Part shown: piece after piece, positions 1 to 7,107 of the stretch
How positions within the stretch are numbered: the first letter of the stretch is position 1
Layout of the letters: every line of letters begins with the position of its first letter
From: an uncultured Mollicutes bacterium
Lineage (GTDB): Bacteria; Bacillota_I; Bacilli_A; Acholeplasmatales; Anaeroplasmataceae
NCBI GenBank assembly: GCA_900540705.1
Contig: UQGR01000043.1
Coordinates: forward strand, 1 to 13,997
Length of the DNA: 13,997 nucleotides
Direction of reading: 5' to 3'
The notes under the pieces: generated by a model
What the model saw: only the letters and a program-made list of their open reading frames with translations
Told to the model about the DNA's origin: nothing
Databases searched by the model: none
Translations under genes and position numbers: made by a program

Positions 1-2
1 GA

Positions 3-1451
3 GCACACATCGTAAGCTACTCCGTATTAGAGGATAAAAAAGCCTTAGGTGTATTAGAGGAAAAGAATAAACTAGAGGAAGGAATAGCGGCCTCTCTTCA
101 GCAAATCGAGGACATGAAGCTAAAAAATGAAGAGAATCGAGAATATCTAGAGGTTCAAAGACTCGTTATCGGAGATGTGGTTTTAAAAGCGAAGGCTATT
201 ACGTGGATAGAACAAGGATGTTCTGCGATAGGAAGCTTAGAAAGGGTATTTGAGGAGTACATTGATATTCTTAAGAATTCTACAAGTCGGTATTTAAAGG
301 AAAGAAGTATGGATTTTGAGGATATTAAAACAAGAATCATCCAAAATATCTTAGGAACCTCTAAGGAGGACTATTCAGGAAAATTCATTTTAGTTGCTGA
401 ACTACTGCATCCCTCTTTTTTAATCCAAAATAAAAGAAATATTTTAGGAATAATTACACGTCAGGGAGGATATAGCTCTCATGGGGCTATTTTATGTAGA
501 CAGCTCAATATTCCTTATATGGTAGCCTCTATAGAGGTTAAGGAAGCTGATTTTTTGATTTTAGACACTAGAAAACAACAGGTTTATGTCAACCCTGAAC
601 AAAAGAAAATATTAAAATATAAAAAAATATGTACGGCATTATCTAAAGAGTCCTACCATGCTGTTTTGCATCCTTCCTATGGATTTTATGCAAACGTATC
701 TGACAATATGGAGCTTGCCAAGGTTTTGGAATATGGGTTTGATGGTGTTGGTCTTTATCGTACAGAGTTTATCCTGATGAATCAGGATGCCCCTTATACA
801 TGTGAGGAGCAATATCAAATCTATAAGGAGGCTGTCGAGGCATTAATGGGCAAATCCATTTGTTTTCGAACCTTTGATATTGGGGATGATAAGCAGCTCT
901 CCTATGCTAAAACCTATAGAAAGGGTGTAGACAATTATCTGAATAATCCAAAGCTGTTTGAGGATCAAATTGAAGCATTACTTAAGGCTAATCTTTTTGG
1001 TTCTATGAAAATTATGTTTCCCATGATTACGACCTTTGAGGAGTTTGAAATTTTGAGAGATTGGGTTTATAGAATTCAAGCTAGGATGAATGATTCTAGT
1101 ACCATTGCACTTGGAATTATGCTGGAGACAAAAGAGGCATTTGAACATATTGAGGATTTTAAAACTGTGGATTTTATTTCCATAGGCACCAATGATCTGG
1201 TTTTGGAGATTTACGATATTGGGCGTGATATGCAGGCTAAGGAGCTACAAAAATATATAAAGGATTTAGTATTAAGGCTTAAAAGAGTTGTAGCTTTTTG
1301 TGAGGAGCATCAAATTCAGCTTTCGATATGCGGAGAGCTTGCAGCAATCACCACACCTTTAAAGAAATTTATGAAAATTGGAGTAAAAAACTTTTCAGTG
1401 GCAGCCCCAGCAATCAAGGTATTGAATAAAGTCTATAAGGAAATGATTTAA
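3..1451 (+). CDS. ptsI: Phosphoenolpyruvate-protein phosphotransferase (PTS Enzyme I), 5'-partial, divergent
   Basis: Enzyme I takes phosphate from PEP onto a histidine and passes it to HPr, starting the cytoplasmic phosphorelay of the sugar PTS. The frame is open from base 3, and 482 codons are visible; alignment from memory with E. coli EI suggests about 29 residues lie before the window. Visible landmarks, numbered within the visible part, are the phosphorylated His at about 160 (GGYSSHGAI), the PEP-site motifs GLYRTEF, FRTFDIG, IMFPMI, IMLETKEA and SIGTNDL, and the catalytic Cys at about 443 (SICGELAA). Two oddities stand out. The usual NPxLGxRxIR segment is shortened by about nine residues, and only one arginine of it (TYRKGVD) survives. 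The protein also stops about 39 residues after the catalytic Cys, where E. coli EI continues for about 73. It is surely an EI-family protein. Whether it is the main EI or a specialised paralogue cannot be told. No terminator separates it from the next gene. Confidence 0.9.
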   Translation, partial: AHIVSYSVLEDKKALGVLEEKNKLEEGIAASLQQIEDMKLKNEENREYLEVQRLVIGDVVLKAKAITWIEQGCSAIGSLERVFEEYIDILKNSTSRYLKERSMDFEDIKTRIIQNILGTSKEDYSGKFILVAELLHPSFLIQNKRNILGIITRQGGYSSHGAILCRQLNIPYMVASIEVKEADFLILDTRKQQVYVNPEQKKILKYKKICTALSKESYHAVLHPSYGFYANVSDNMELAKVLEYGFDGVGLYRTEFILMNQDAPYTCEEQYQIYKEAVEALMGKSICFRTFDIGDDKQLSYAKTYRKGVDNYLNNPKLFEDQIEALLKANLFGSMKIMFPMITTFEEFEILRDWVYRIQARMNDSSTIALGIMLETKEAFEHIEDFKTVDFISIGTNDLVLEIYDIGRDMQAKELQKYIKDLVLRLKRVVAFCEEHQIQLSICGELAAITTPLKKFMKIGVKNFSVAAPAIKVLNKVYKEMI

Positions 1452-1507
1452 TCTTTGTTTAAAAATGTTGTTTTTTGTAAATACTAGGTATGATGGAAGT
1501 GATATTT

Positions 1508-2026
1508 ATGAAAACGACAGGAATCGTTAGACGAATAGATGAATTGGGAAGAATTGTAATTCCCAAGGAGGTTAGAAAAAGATTACGAATGGATAATGGA
1601 GATTTGGTAGACATTAGCGTAGAAGAGGATAGTGTAGTTTTATCAAAGTTTCATCCTTTAAATCATGATAGTCAATTAGTTTCTTGTTTTTGCGATGCGT
1701 TAAAGGACGTTTTTAACAGTGATATTATTATTACGGATTTACATAAAATAATTTATAGTACAGTAGAAGAGGCGGCAAATGATAGTGAGCTTGATTATGA
1801 ATTTTTAAAGCGAATCAATTCTTACATTGATAAAGAAATTTCAGCTTTAAATAAAATCAGTCTTACAAAAGATTATATCGTACATAAGGATTCTATTATT
1901 TATGAGATTATTATAGATAATGAATTGTATGGATATTTGATTTTATTAGATGGGTTAATCAGTAAAAAACAAAAGGATTTGGCCTTACTTATCTTAAATT
2001 ACTTAAATAAAATTTTTAAAATGTAA
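1508..2026 (+). CDS. spoVT: SpoVT-like AbrB-family transcriptional regulator
   Basis: This is a DNA-binding transition-state or sporulation regulator. The N-terminal 50 or so residues are a swapped-hairpin AbrB domain (MKTTGIVRRIDELGR, then IVIPKEVRKRLR) and match the start of Bacillus SpoVT closely. Residues of about 55-170 have the length and hydrophobic pattern of the GAF-like sensory domain that SpoVT carries; total length is 172 aa against 178 in B. subtilis. An ATG at 1490 would add six residues. ATG 1508 is preferred because it matches the family N-terminus and has GGAAGTG just upstream. It lies 56 bp after the Enzyme I gene with no clear terminator between them, so they may be co-transcribed. 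SpoVT is often found near mfd in Bacillus, and here mfd lies 11.5 kb away. The role in late sporulation is inferred from the family; the GAF-like half is poorly conserved. Confidence 0.82.
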   Translation: MKTTGIVRRIDELGRIVIPKEVRKRLRMDNGDLVDISVEEDSVVLSKFHPLNHDSQLVSCFCDALKDVFNSDIIITDLHKIIYSTVEEAANDSELDYEFLKRINSYIDKEISALNKISLTKDYIVHKDSIIYEIIIDNELYGYLILLDGLISKKQKDLALLILNYLNKIFKM

Positions 2027-2042
2027 AAATATATGCTAAAAT
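2014..2042 (+). promoter_or_regulatory. Possible extended -10 promoter for the HIT gene
   Basis: TGCTAAAAT at 2034-2042 resembles an extended -10 element. Only a poor TTTTAA/TTTAAA lies at the -35 distance (2014-2020). It overlaps the last codons of the upstream regulator. Read-through from upstream is an equally good explanation. Confidence 0.35.
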
Positions 2043-2066
2043 AGTACTATCAGAAAGGTGGATAGT

Positions 2067-2468
2067 ATGGATTGTATATTTTGTAAAATTATAAATAAGG
2101 AAGTACCGAGCTATTTAATTTATGAGGATGAGTATACCTACGCTTTTTTAGATATTGCAGAGGATATTGATGGGCATACCATAGTAATACCGAAAAAGCA
2201 TGTGGAAAATATTTTAGATTGTGACAATGAAACTCTTTCTCATGTCATGGATACAGTTCGCTTAATTTCTAAGCACTATGTAGAGGATTTAGGGTATGAT
2301 GGTGTAAATGTTTTAAACGCAAATGGAAGAGCGGCAGAACAATCTGTTTTTCATTTACATTTTCATATTCTTCCTAGAAAAGAGAAGGATGGCATTACGG
2401 CTTGGCCGCATTTAGATAAGGCTAAAACCTCTTTAGCGGAAATGTGTAGCTTCTTAAAAATTAAATAA
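2067..2468 (+). CDS. HIT-family (histidine triad) nucleotide hydrolase
   Basis: HIT proteins are small dimeric cytoplasmic hydrolases of nucleotidyl phosphoramidates and related AMP conjugates. The 133-residue sequence shows the N-terminal CIFCKI motif (Cys3/Cys6, which bind zinc in many members), GHTIVIPKKHVENI at 36-49, and the catalytic triad FHLHFHILPR with His96, His98 and His100; the central His is the nucleophile in this family. An ATG at 2058 would add three residues. ATG 2067 is chosen because AAAGGTGG at 2054-2061 sits at the right distance. It appears to form its own short unit, ending in the terminator at 2475. The substrate is unknown; it could equally be called Hit or HinT. Confidence 0.92.
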   Translation: MDCIFCKIINKEVPSYLIYEDEYTYAFLDIAEDIDGHTIVIPKKHVENILDCDNETLSHVMDTVRLISKHYVEDLGYDGVNVLNANGRAAEQSVFHLHFHILPRKEKDGITAWPHLDKAKTSLAEMCSFLKIK

Positions 2469-2474
2469 GGTTGG

Positions 2475-2515
2475 AGAGCTATTTCTAATTTTTATTTTAG
2501 AATTAGCTTTTTTTT
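2475..2515 (+). terminator. Rho-independent terminator after the HIT gene
   Basis: Arms at 2477-2488 (AGCTATTTCTAA) and 2497-2508 (TTAGAATTAGCT) pair over 12 positions with one mismatch, around an 8-nt loop, followed by a run of eight T. Confidence 0.85.
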
Positions 2516-2521
2516 ATTTTT

Positions 2522-2553
2522 TTGATTTAAAATATTATAATGTATGGTATAAT
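2522..2553 (+). promoter_or_regulatory. Promoter of the heptose operon
   Basis: An extended -10, TGGTATAAT, lies at 2545-2553, with TTTAAA 16 bp upstream (2526-2531) or TTGATT at 2522 as a loosely spaced -35. A second TATAAT at 2536-2541 lacks a good -35. The position between the preceding terminator and the strong AAGGAG at 2582-2587 supports a start here. Confidence 0.65.
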
Positions 2554-2593
2554 GATATTATGAATAAAAGGGTTTAAATGTAAGGAGTTTATT

Positions 2594-3634
2594 ATGATTA
2601 TACGTAGTAAAACGCCATTGCGACTGGGCTTAGCAGGTGGAGGAACGGATGTATCCCCATTTTGTGATATGTACGGGGGCTGTGTGCTGAATGTTACAAT
2701 TGATATGTTTTCCTATTGTACAATTATTCCCAAGACAAATGGTAAAATCAAATTTATTTCTCCAGATCAGGGAAAGTGTTTGGAGTTTGATAGCGTAAAG
2801 GAACTGCCGATTTGTGGAGAATTGCCACTACATTGTGGAATATATAATCATATTGTAAAGGAATTTAATAAGGGTTGTCCATTATCCTTTGAGATGACGA
2901 CATATAGTGATGCTCCTGCGGGCTCTGGCTTAGGGACATCCTCTACGATGGTTGTGACTATTATTAAGGCTTTTCAGGAATGGCTTAACCTTCCATTGGG
3001 AGACTATGATATTGCGAAGCTGGCCTATGAAATAGAACGCAATGAATTAAAATTTAGTGGTGGTAAACAGGATCAGTATGCTGCAACCTTTGGTGGGTTG
3101 AATTTTATGGAGTTTTATGATGAGGGACGAGTTGTTGTAAATCCGGTGCGTATCAAGGAATGGATAAAAAATGAACTGGAGAGCTCTTTAGTATTATTTT
3201 ATACGGGAACCTCTAGAGACTCAGGAAAAATTATAGATGAGCAAACAAAATCAACAACTAATGAGAAATCCTTAGAGGCAATGTTTGAAATTAAGAAGCA
3301 GACCCTAATTATGAAAGAGGCTGTATTAAAGGGAGATTTTAAGGCTATGGCAGAAAGCCTGCATCAAAACTGGCTTGCTAAAAAAAGAACCGCTTCTGTA
3401 ATCTCTAACTCCCATATAGAAGAAACCTATGATTTTATCATGAAAAATGGTGCTTTGGCAGCCAAAATTAGTGGTGCTGGTGGTGGAGGATTTATGATGA
3501 TTCTCTGTGATCCGAAGCAAAGATATGAGCTGATAAAGGCTCTGAAAAAAAGACAAGAAGGAAAAGTGAAGATTGTGAACTTTGTCAAATATGGTGCACA
3601 GTCCTGGACAATTAATGATGAAAGCAACGACTAA
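2594..3634 (+). CDS. hddA: GHMP-family D-glycero-alpha-D-manno-heptose-7-phosphate kinase
   Basis: The enzyme phosphorylates D-glycero-D-manno-heptose 7-phosphate at C1, giving the alpha 1,7-bisphosphate, a step in making a nucleotide-activated heptose. The 346 residues show the N-terminal substrate motif KTPLRLGLAGGGTDV, the GHMP ATP-binding loop DAPAGSGLGTSST (residues 106-118), and the C-terminal ISGAGGGGFMMI motif (292-303). These match HddA-type heptose kinases, as in Campylobacter and Aneurinibacillus, better than homoserine or mevalonate kinases. The following isomerase and phosphatase/nucleotidyltransferase genes support this specificity. AAGGAG six bases before the ATG fixes the start. 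The 3' end overlaps the next gene by 17 bp, implying coupled translation. A related sugar such as fucose (fucokinase-like GHMP) is a less likely substrate. Confidence 0.87.
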   Translation: MIIRSKTPLRLGLAGGGTDVSPFCDMYGGCVLNVTIDMFSYCTIIPKTNGKIKFISPDQGKCLEFDSVKELPICGELPLHCGIYNHIVKEFNKGCPLSFEMTTYSDAPAGSGLGTSSTMVVTIIKAFQEWLNLPLGDYDIAKLAYEIERNELKFSGGKQDQYAATFGGLNFMEFYDEGRVVVNPVRIKEWIKNELESSLVLFYTGTSRDSGKIIDEQTKSTTNEKSLEAMFEIKKQTLIMKEAVLKGDFKAMAESLHQNWLAKKRTASVISNSHIEETYDFIMKNGALAAKISGAGGGGFMMILCDPKQRYELIKALKKRQEGKVKIVNFVKYGAQSWTINDESND

Positions 3635-4247
3635 AGACATTCTTACCAACTTAATCGTAGAATATCCAATCCTACAGGCAGTAGAGGACAAGCTAGAGGA
3701 GGCTTTAAAGCTCTTGATTGTGACCTTCCAAAGTGGAAGAAAGCTATTGTGCTGTGGGAACGGAGGCTCTGCCGCAGACTGTGAGCACATTGTAGGAGAG
3801 CTGATGAAGGGATTTAAGATGTCTAGAAGTCTTTCTAAGGAACTGGCTAGTTGTATCAATGACAAGGCTTTGACAGAGGCTCTCCAATATGGATTACCTG
3901 CCATTTCACTTGTTTCTCAGATGGGATTGATGACTGCATTTGGCAATGATAGATTACCTGCCGCCGTTTTTGCACAACAGGTATTAGGCTATGGAAAGGC
4001 TGGAGATACCTTATTATGTATTTCCACCTCAGGAAATTCCTTAAATTGTGTTTATGCTGCTAAAACAGCGAGAGCCTTGGGAGTTCGAGTGATTTCTCTT
4101 ACAGGCCAAAAGGATTCAAAGCTAAAGGAACTGAGTGATATAATCATCCAGGCTCCAGCTTTGGAAACCTATAAGGTTCAGGAACTCCATTTGCCTATCT
4201 ATCACGCGTTATGCTTGGCATTGGAAAATGAATTTTATGGAGACTAA
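3618..4247 (+). CDS. gmhA: Phosphoheptose isomerase (sedoheptulose-7-phosphate isomerase), SIS domain
   Basis: It converts sedoheptulose 7-phosphate to D-glycero-D-manno-heptose 7-phosphate, the entry step of the heptose pathway. It is a single-SIS-domain protein of 209 residues. The phosphate-binding motif is CGNGGSAADCEH (47-57) and the second SIS motif is ISTSGNS (135-141). The metal and catalytic positions of GmhA are visible as His57 and Glu61 (HIVGE) and Gln188 and His196 (QELHLPIYH). Between the two halves it has a longer linker (about 66-110) than E. coli GmhA, of the type seen in Firmicute isomerases. The frame is open upstream to an ATG at 3582, deep inside the kinase gene. I prefer ATG 3618 (or 3615) because it gives the normal family N-terminus. 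No clear Shine-Dalgarno is present, fitting translation coupled to the overlapping kinase gene. Confidence 0.87.
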   Translation: MKATTKDILTNLIVEYPILQAVEDKLEEALKLLIVTFQSGRKLLCCGNGGSAADCEHIVGELMKGFKMSRSLSKELASCINDKALTEALQYGLPAISLVSQMGLMTAFGNDRLPAAVFAQQVLGYGKAGDTLLCISTSGNSLNCVYAAKTARALGVRVISLTGQKDSKLKELSDIIIQAPALETYKVQELHLPIYHALCLALENEFYGD

Positions 4248-4249
4248 CT

Positions 4250-5407
4250 ATGCAAGCTATTATTTTGGCGGGTGGGTTTGGAACTAGACTTCAAAGTGTT
4301 GTATCTGATGTTCCAAAACCAATGGCCCCTGTTTGTAATCGTCCTTTTTTAACCTACCTACTAGATGAATTGGACCTTCAAGGCTTTACAAAGGTAGTTT
4401 TAGCTGTTGGCTATAAAAAAGAGATTATTATGGATTATTTTAAAAATAAATATAAATCTGTCGAAATTGTTTATTCTGTTGAGGAAAAACCCTTAGGAAC
4501 TGGCGGTTGTGTAAAACTTGCGATGAAATATATCACAGAACCCTTTGCTTTTGTGTTAAATGGTGATACAATGTTTAAGGTTGCCTATAAATGTATGGCA
4601 GAACAGAAGGATTTGAGTATTGCCTGTAAAAAAATGTATAGGTTTGACCGTTATGGAGAAGTTCAAATACATCAGGGTATCATTACTGCCTTTCAGGAGA
4701 AAAAGTTTGTAGAGGTGGGCTATATCAATGGAGGTATTTATTATCTTCCAAGGGATATTTTTGATAAATATGATTTGCCAGAGAGATTTTCAATTGAAAA
4801 GGATTTTTTTGAAGCCTATATTCAGAAGCTTTCCATTAAAGCGTATTTAAGCGATGATTATTTTTTAGACATTGGTATACCAGAGGATTATGCCAAGGCT
4901 CAGGTGGATTTCCGCAATAAAAAAGCTGTATTTTTAGACCGAGATGGAGTAATCAATGTGGATACAGGTCATGTTCATAGGATAGACCAATTTGTATTCA
5001 CAGATTTTATTTTTGATTTATGCAGGAAATACCAGCAGGCAGGTTATTTATTGTTTGTCGTTACAAATCAGGCTGGGATAGGAAAAGGACTCTATGAAGA
5101 ACAGGATTTCTTTTCTTTGACAGAATATATGCTGAATGAAATGAAAACTCAAGGAATTGAAATAACGAAGGTATATTATTGCCCACATAAGCCTGAGGAT
5201 CATTGTGATTGTCGTAAGCCTATGCCTGGAATGTTTATAAAGGCGATTCAGGATTTTGGTTTGAATTATGAAGAAAGTATAGCGATTGGGGATAAGCTTA
5301 CCGATTTAGAAGCAGCTTATGCTGCCGGGATTCGGAAGTTATACTATGTATCCTCAAAATATGAAACTTATGATGTGCCATTTGATTATGAAGTTCTAGA
5401 TGTTTAG
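4250..5407 (+). CDS. Fused heptose-1-phosphate nucleotidyltransferase / heptose-1,7-bisphosphate 7-phosphatase
   Basis: A 385-residue, two-enzyme fusion. Residues 1 to about 222 form a sugar-nucleotidyltransferase: AIILAGGFGTRL at 3-14, VPKPMAPV at 21-28, the NGDTMF metal site at 104-109, and INGGIYYL at 159-166. This resembles HddC/GCD1-type guanylyltransferases. Residues of about 225-385 form a HAD phosphatase of the GmhB type: the catalytic FLDRDGVIN (Asp230 and Asp232), VTNQAGI at 271-277, the zinc loop CPHKPEDHCDC (Cys311, His313, Cys319, Cys321), and GDKLTD (Asp348). Together they would turn heptose 1,7-bisphosphate into heptose 1-phosphate and then NDP-heptose, most likely GDP-heptose by analogy with HddC. 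The nucleotide is not provable from sequence. The gene starts 2 bp after the isomerase stop, so it is in the same operon. I see no frameshift at the junction (about 222-225), so the fusion looks genuine. Confidence 0.87.
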   Translation: MQAIILAGGFGTRLQSVVSDVPKPMAPVCNRPFLTYLLDELDLQGFTKVVLAVGYKKEIIMDYFKNKYKSVEIVYSVEEKPLGTGGCVKLAMKYITEPFAFVLNGDTMFKVAYKCMAEQKDLSIACKKMYRFDRYGEVQIHQGIITAFQEKKFVEVGYINGGIYYLPRDIFDKYDLPERFSIEKDFFEAYIQKLSIKAYLSDDYFLDIGIPEDYAKAQVDFRNKKAVFLDRDGVINVDTGHVHRIDQFVFTDFIFDLCRKYQQAGYLLFVVTNQAGIGKGLYEEQDFFSLTEYMLNEMKTQGIEITKVYYCPHKPEDHCDCRKPMPGMFIKAIQDFGLNYEESIAIGDKLTDLEAAYAAGIRKLYYVSSKYETYDVPFDYEVLDV

Positions 5408-5432
5408 ATTTTAGCTTTAAGGAGTTATGGTT

Positions 5433-6563
5433 ATGAAGAAAATTTTACACATACCCAACTATTATAAGCCTCATATAGGGGGAATAGAACAAACCTGCCA
5501 TGATATTGTAGAAGCATTAGCGGATGAATATGAACAAAAGGTCATTTGTTTTAGTGAGGATAAAAATACAAAAATTGATGAGATTGATGGAGTTCGTGTT
5601 ACCAAATGTGGTGTTTGGAAGAAGCTTTTTTCTCAGTCTATTTCCTTTGAATATAAAAGAGAATTAAAAAAAGAAATGAAGGAATATCAGCCAGATATTG
5701 TAATTTTTCATTTCCCTAACCCTTATGTTTCTCATTATTTATTGAGATATTGTAAAAAAAATAAGATAAGATTTATTGTTTGGTATCATTCTGATATTGT
5801 AAAACAAAAGCTGATTCGATTATTTTTTGAACCTCAGACGAAAAAAATATTAAAACGTGCGGATAGAATTATTTGTACGTCGCCAATCTATAAATCAACA
5901 AGTAAAAATTTGATTAAATTTAATAATAAGGTCAAGGTAATTCCAAGCTGTATTAATGAGAAGAGATTGGTTTTAACTCAGGAGGAAGAACTTGTAAGCC
6001 AGGAGATTCGAGCCGAATATAAAAATAAAATCATTGTGTTTGCGTTTGGAAGACATGTGAAATACAAAGGACTCACCTACTTAATAGAAGCTTCTAAATA
6101 TTTAGATGCTTCCTATCAAATTTTAATTGGTGGGGCAGGACCTTTGACAGCTAAGCTTAAACAAGAGGCTGCCAATGATGCTAAAATCAAGTTTTTAGGA
6201 AAAATTTCTGATAAGGAGCTTCGGTGTTATCTTAAGGCAATGGATATTTATGCCTTTCCATCTATAACAAAGAATGAAGCCTTTGGACTTTCCTTAGCAG
6301 AAGGAATGTATTTTGGACACCCTGCTGTAACCTTTACCATTAAGGGTAGTGGTGTAAACTATGTAAGCATCAATGATCGAACAGGCCTAGAGGTTGACAA
6401 TAAAAATGCCAAAGGCTTTGCTGCCGCATTAGACCGACTAGGGACTGACAAAAGCTTACGAGGACAACTGGGTAATCAGGCTAGCCAAAGAGTTTTGGAG
6501 CTGTTTACCTTTGATAAATTTAAGTGTCTAGTATTAGAACTTTTAAAAGAAGAATCTAAATAA
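5433..6563 (+). CDS. GT4-family glycosyltransferase
   Basis: A retaining glycosyltransferase of GT-B fold, 376 residues, probably at the cytoplasmic face of the membrane although no transmembrane segment is evident. The acceptor half opens with ILHIPNYYKPHIGGIEQ (the GGIE motif of GT4). The donor half shows VFAFGRHVKYKGL, then LIGGAGPL, and the ExxxxxxxE motif EAFGLSLAE with Glu282 and Glu290. It is the last gene of the heptose operon, 25 bp after the fusion gene and just before a terminator. A role in using the activated heptose is therefore reasonable but inferred. An ATG at 5427 lies too close (2 nt) to AAGGAG (5419-5424); ATG 5433, 8 nt away, is the better start. Donor and acceptor are unknown. 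No flippase, polymerase or ligase gene accompanies it. Confidence 0.85.
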   Translation: MKKILHIPNYYKPHIGGIEQTCHDIVEALADEYEQKVICFSEDKNTKIDEIDGVRVTKCGVWKKLFSQSISFEYKRELKKEMKEYQPDIVIFHFPNPYVSHYLLRYCKKNKIRFIVWYHSDIVKQKLIRLFFEPQTKKILKRADRIICTSPIYKSTSKNLIKFNNKVKVIPSCINEKRLVLTQEEELVSQEIRAEYKNKIIVFAFGRHVKYKGLTYLIEASKYLDASYQILIGGAGPLTAKLKQEAANDAKIKFLGKISDKELRCYLKAMDIYAFPSITKNEAFGLSLAEGMYFGHPAVTFTIKGSGVNYVSINDRTGLEVDNKNAKGFAAALDRLGTDKSLRGQLGNQASQRVLELFTFDKFKCLVLELLKEESK

Positions 6564-6569
6564 AAATAG

Positions 6570-6602
6570 AAGCTACCCTTATCTAAACAGGATAGCTTTT
6601 TT
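6570..6602 (+). terminator. Terminator of the heptose operon
   Basis: AAGCTACCCT (6570-6579) pairs with AGGATAGCTT (6589-6598) with one mismatch, around a 9-nt loop, followed by six T. It lies seven bases after the glycosyltransferase stop codon. Confidence 0.85.
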
Positions 6603-6665
6603 CTATATAAAAACAAAAAAATTTCGATTTTAGAAACTTTTTGGAAAATGGGAAATGCGTTGCGT

Positions 6666-6705
6666 GGTGATATATTTCCTAATCACCGATAATACTATTG
6701 GTGAT
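6666..6705 (+). promoter_or_regulatory. Three alternating half-sites upstream of the XRE regulator (candidate operator)
   Basis: GGTGAT occurs at 6666-6671, its inverse ATCACC at 6682-6687, and GGTGAT again at 6700-6705. The last pair forms a 24-bp imperfect palindrome (20 of 24 positions symmetric). The third half-site overlaps the likely ribosome binding site of the regulator gene. A GATAAT at 6688-6693 between the sites could be a -10 element but has no good -35. An autoregulatory operator for the XRE protein is the simplest reading. Confidence 0.5.
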
Positions 6706-6709
6706 GAAT

Positions 6710-6976
6710 ATGATAAATAGAGAAGAAAGATTATTGGAAGAAAGAAGTAAACTGGCTACTAGAATTAAGGAACTGAGAAAGGTAGAAGGCTGGTCTCAAG
6801 AAGATTTAGAGGACGAAGCCGAGCTATCTAGAAGAACGATAGGCCATGTGGAAAATGCAAGATTTGATTTAAAATTTTCTACGATATGTAAGATTGCAAG
6901 AGCCCTGCATGTCAGTGTTTCTTACCTTTTAGATTTTGAAGAAGACTTAGAAAGAAAGGAATACGACTGGGAGTAG
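6710..6976 (+). CDS. Small XRE-family helix-turn-helix transcriptional regulator
   Basis: A single-domain Cro/C1-type DNA-binding protein of about 89 residues. The HTH_3 core spans about residues 17-72: ATRIKELRKVEGWSQEDLED, then AELSRRTIGHVENAR as the recognition helix region, then TICKIARALHVSVSYLLDF. An acidic tail (FEEDLERKEYDWE) follows, and there is no extra sensor domain. Four starts are possible in frame (TTG 6698, GTG 6701, ATG 6704, ATG 6710). ATG 6710 is preferred because GGTGA at 6700-6704 can act as ribosome binding site and the domain needs nothing further upstream. It is monocistronic, between the heptose operon terminator and a convergent peptidase gene. Targets are unknown; the flanking half-sites suggest autoregulation, and the heptose operon or the peptidase could also be controlled. 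Confidence 0.85.
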   Translation: MINREERLLEERSKLATRIKELRKVEGWSQEDLEDEAELSRRTIGHVENARFDLKFSTICKIARALHVSVSYLLDFEEDLERKEYDWE

Positions 6977-7078
6977 AGCCCTTACAGCACAATACTATCA
7001 TACCTGTCAATAGGTGTTAAGTCCACTTTTTAAAAATAGGAAGAGGGACTGCAATATGATTAGCCAGAATAAAGAAAT

Positions 7079-7107
7079 GACTGCTGAAATAAATCAACAG
7101 TCTTTTT
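7079..7107 (+). terminator. Terminator between the XRE gene and the convergent peptidase gene
   Basis: GACTGCTG (7079-7086) pairs with CAACAGTC (7095-7102) with one mismatch around an 8-nt loop, followed by a T-rich stretch. It ends the plus-strand transcript. The peptidase stop codon on the minus strand lies inside the hairpin, so it may help in both directions, but the minus-strand side has only a weak T-run. Confidence 0.65.

Noticed and set aside
1468..1494. Possible promoter (TTGTTT ... TATGAT) before the SpoVT-like gene
   Set aside because: The spacer is only 15 bp and transcription would start at or after the ribosome binding site of ATG 1508, so it is unlikely to serve this gene.
3326..3904. 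A 192-codon open frame on the minus strand over the heptose kinase and isomerase genes
   Set aside because: It runs antisense to two proteins with clear catalytic motifs, has no ribosome binding site that stands out, and its translation has no recognisable pattern.
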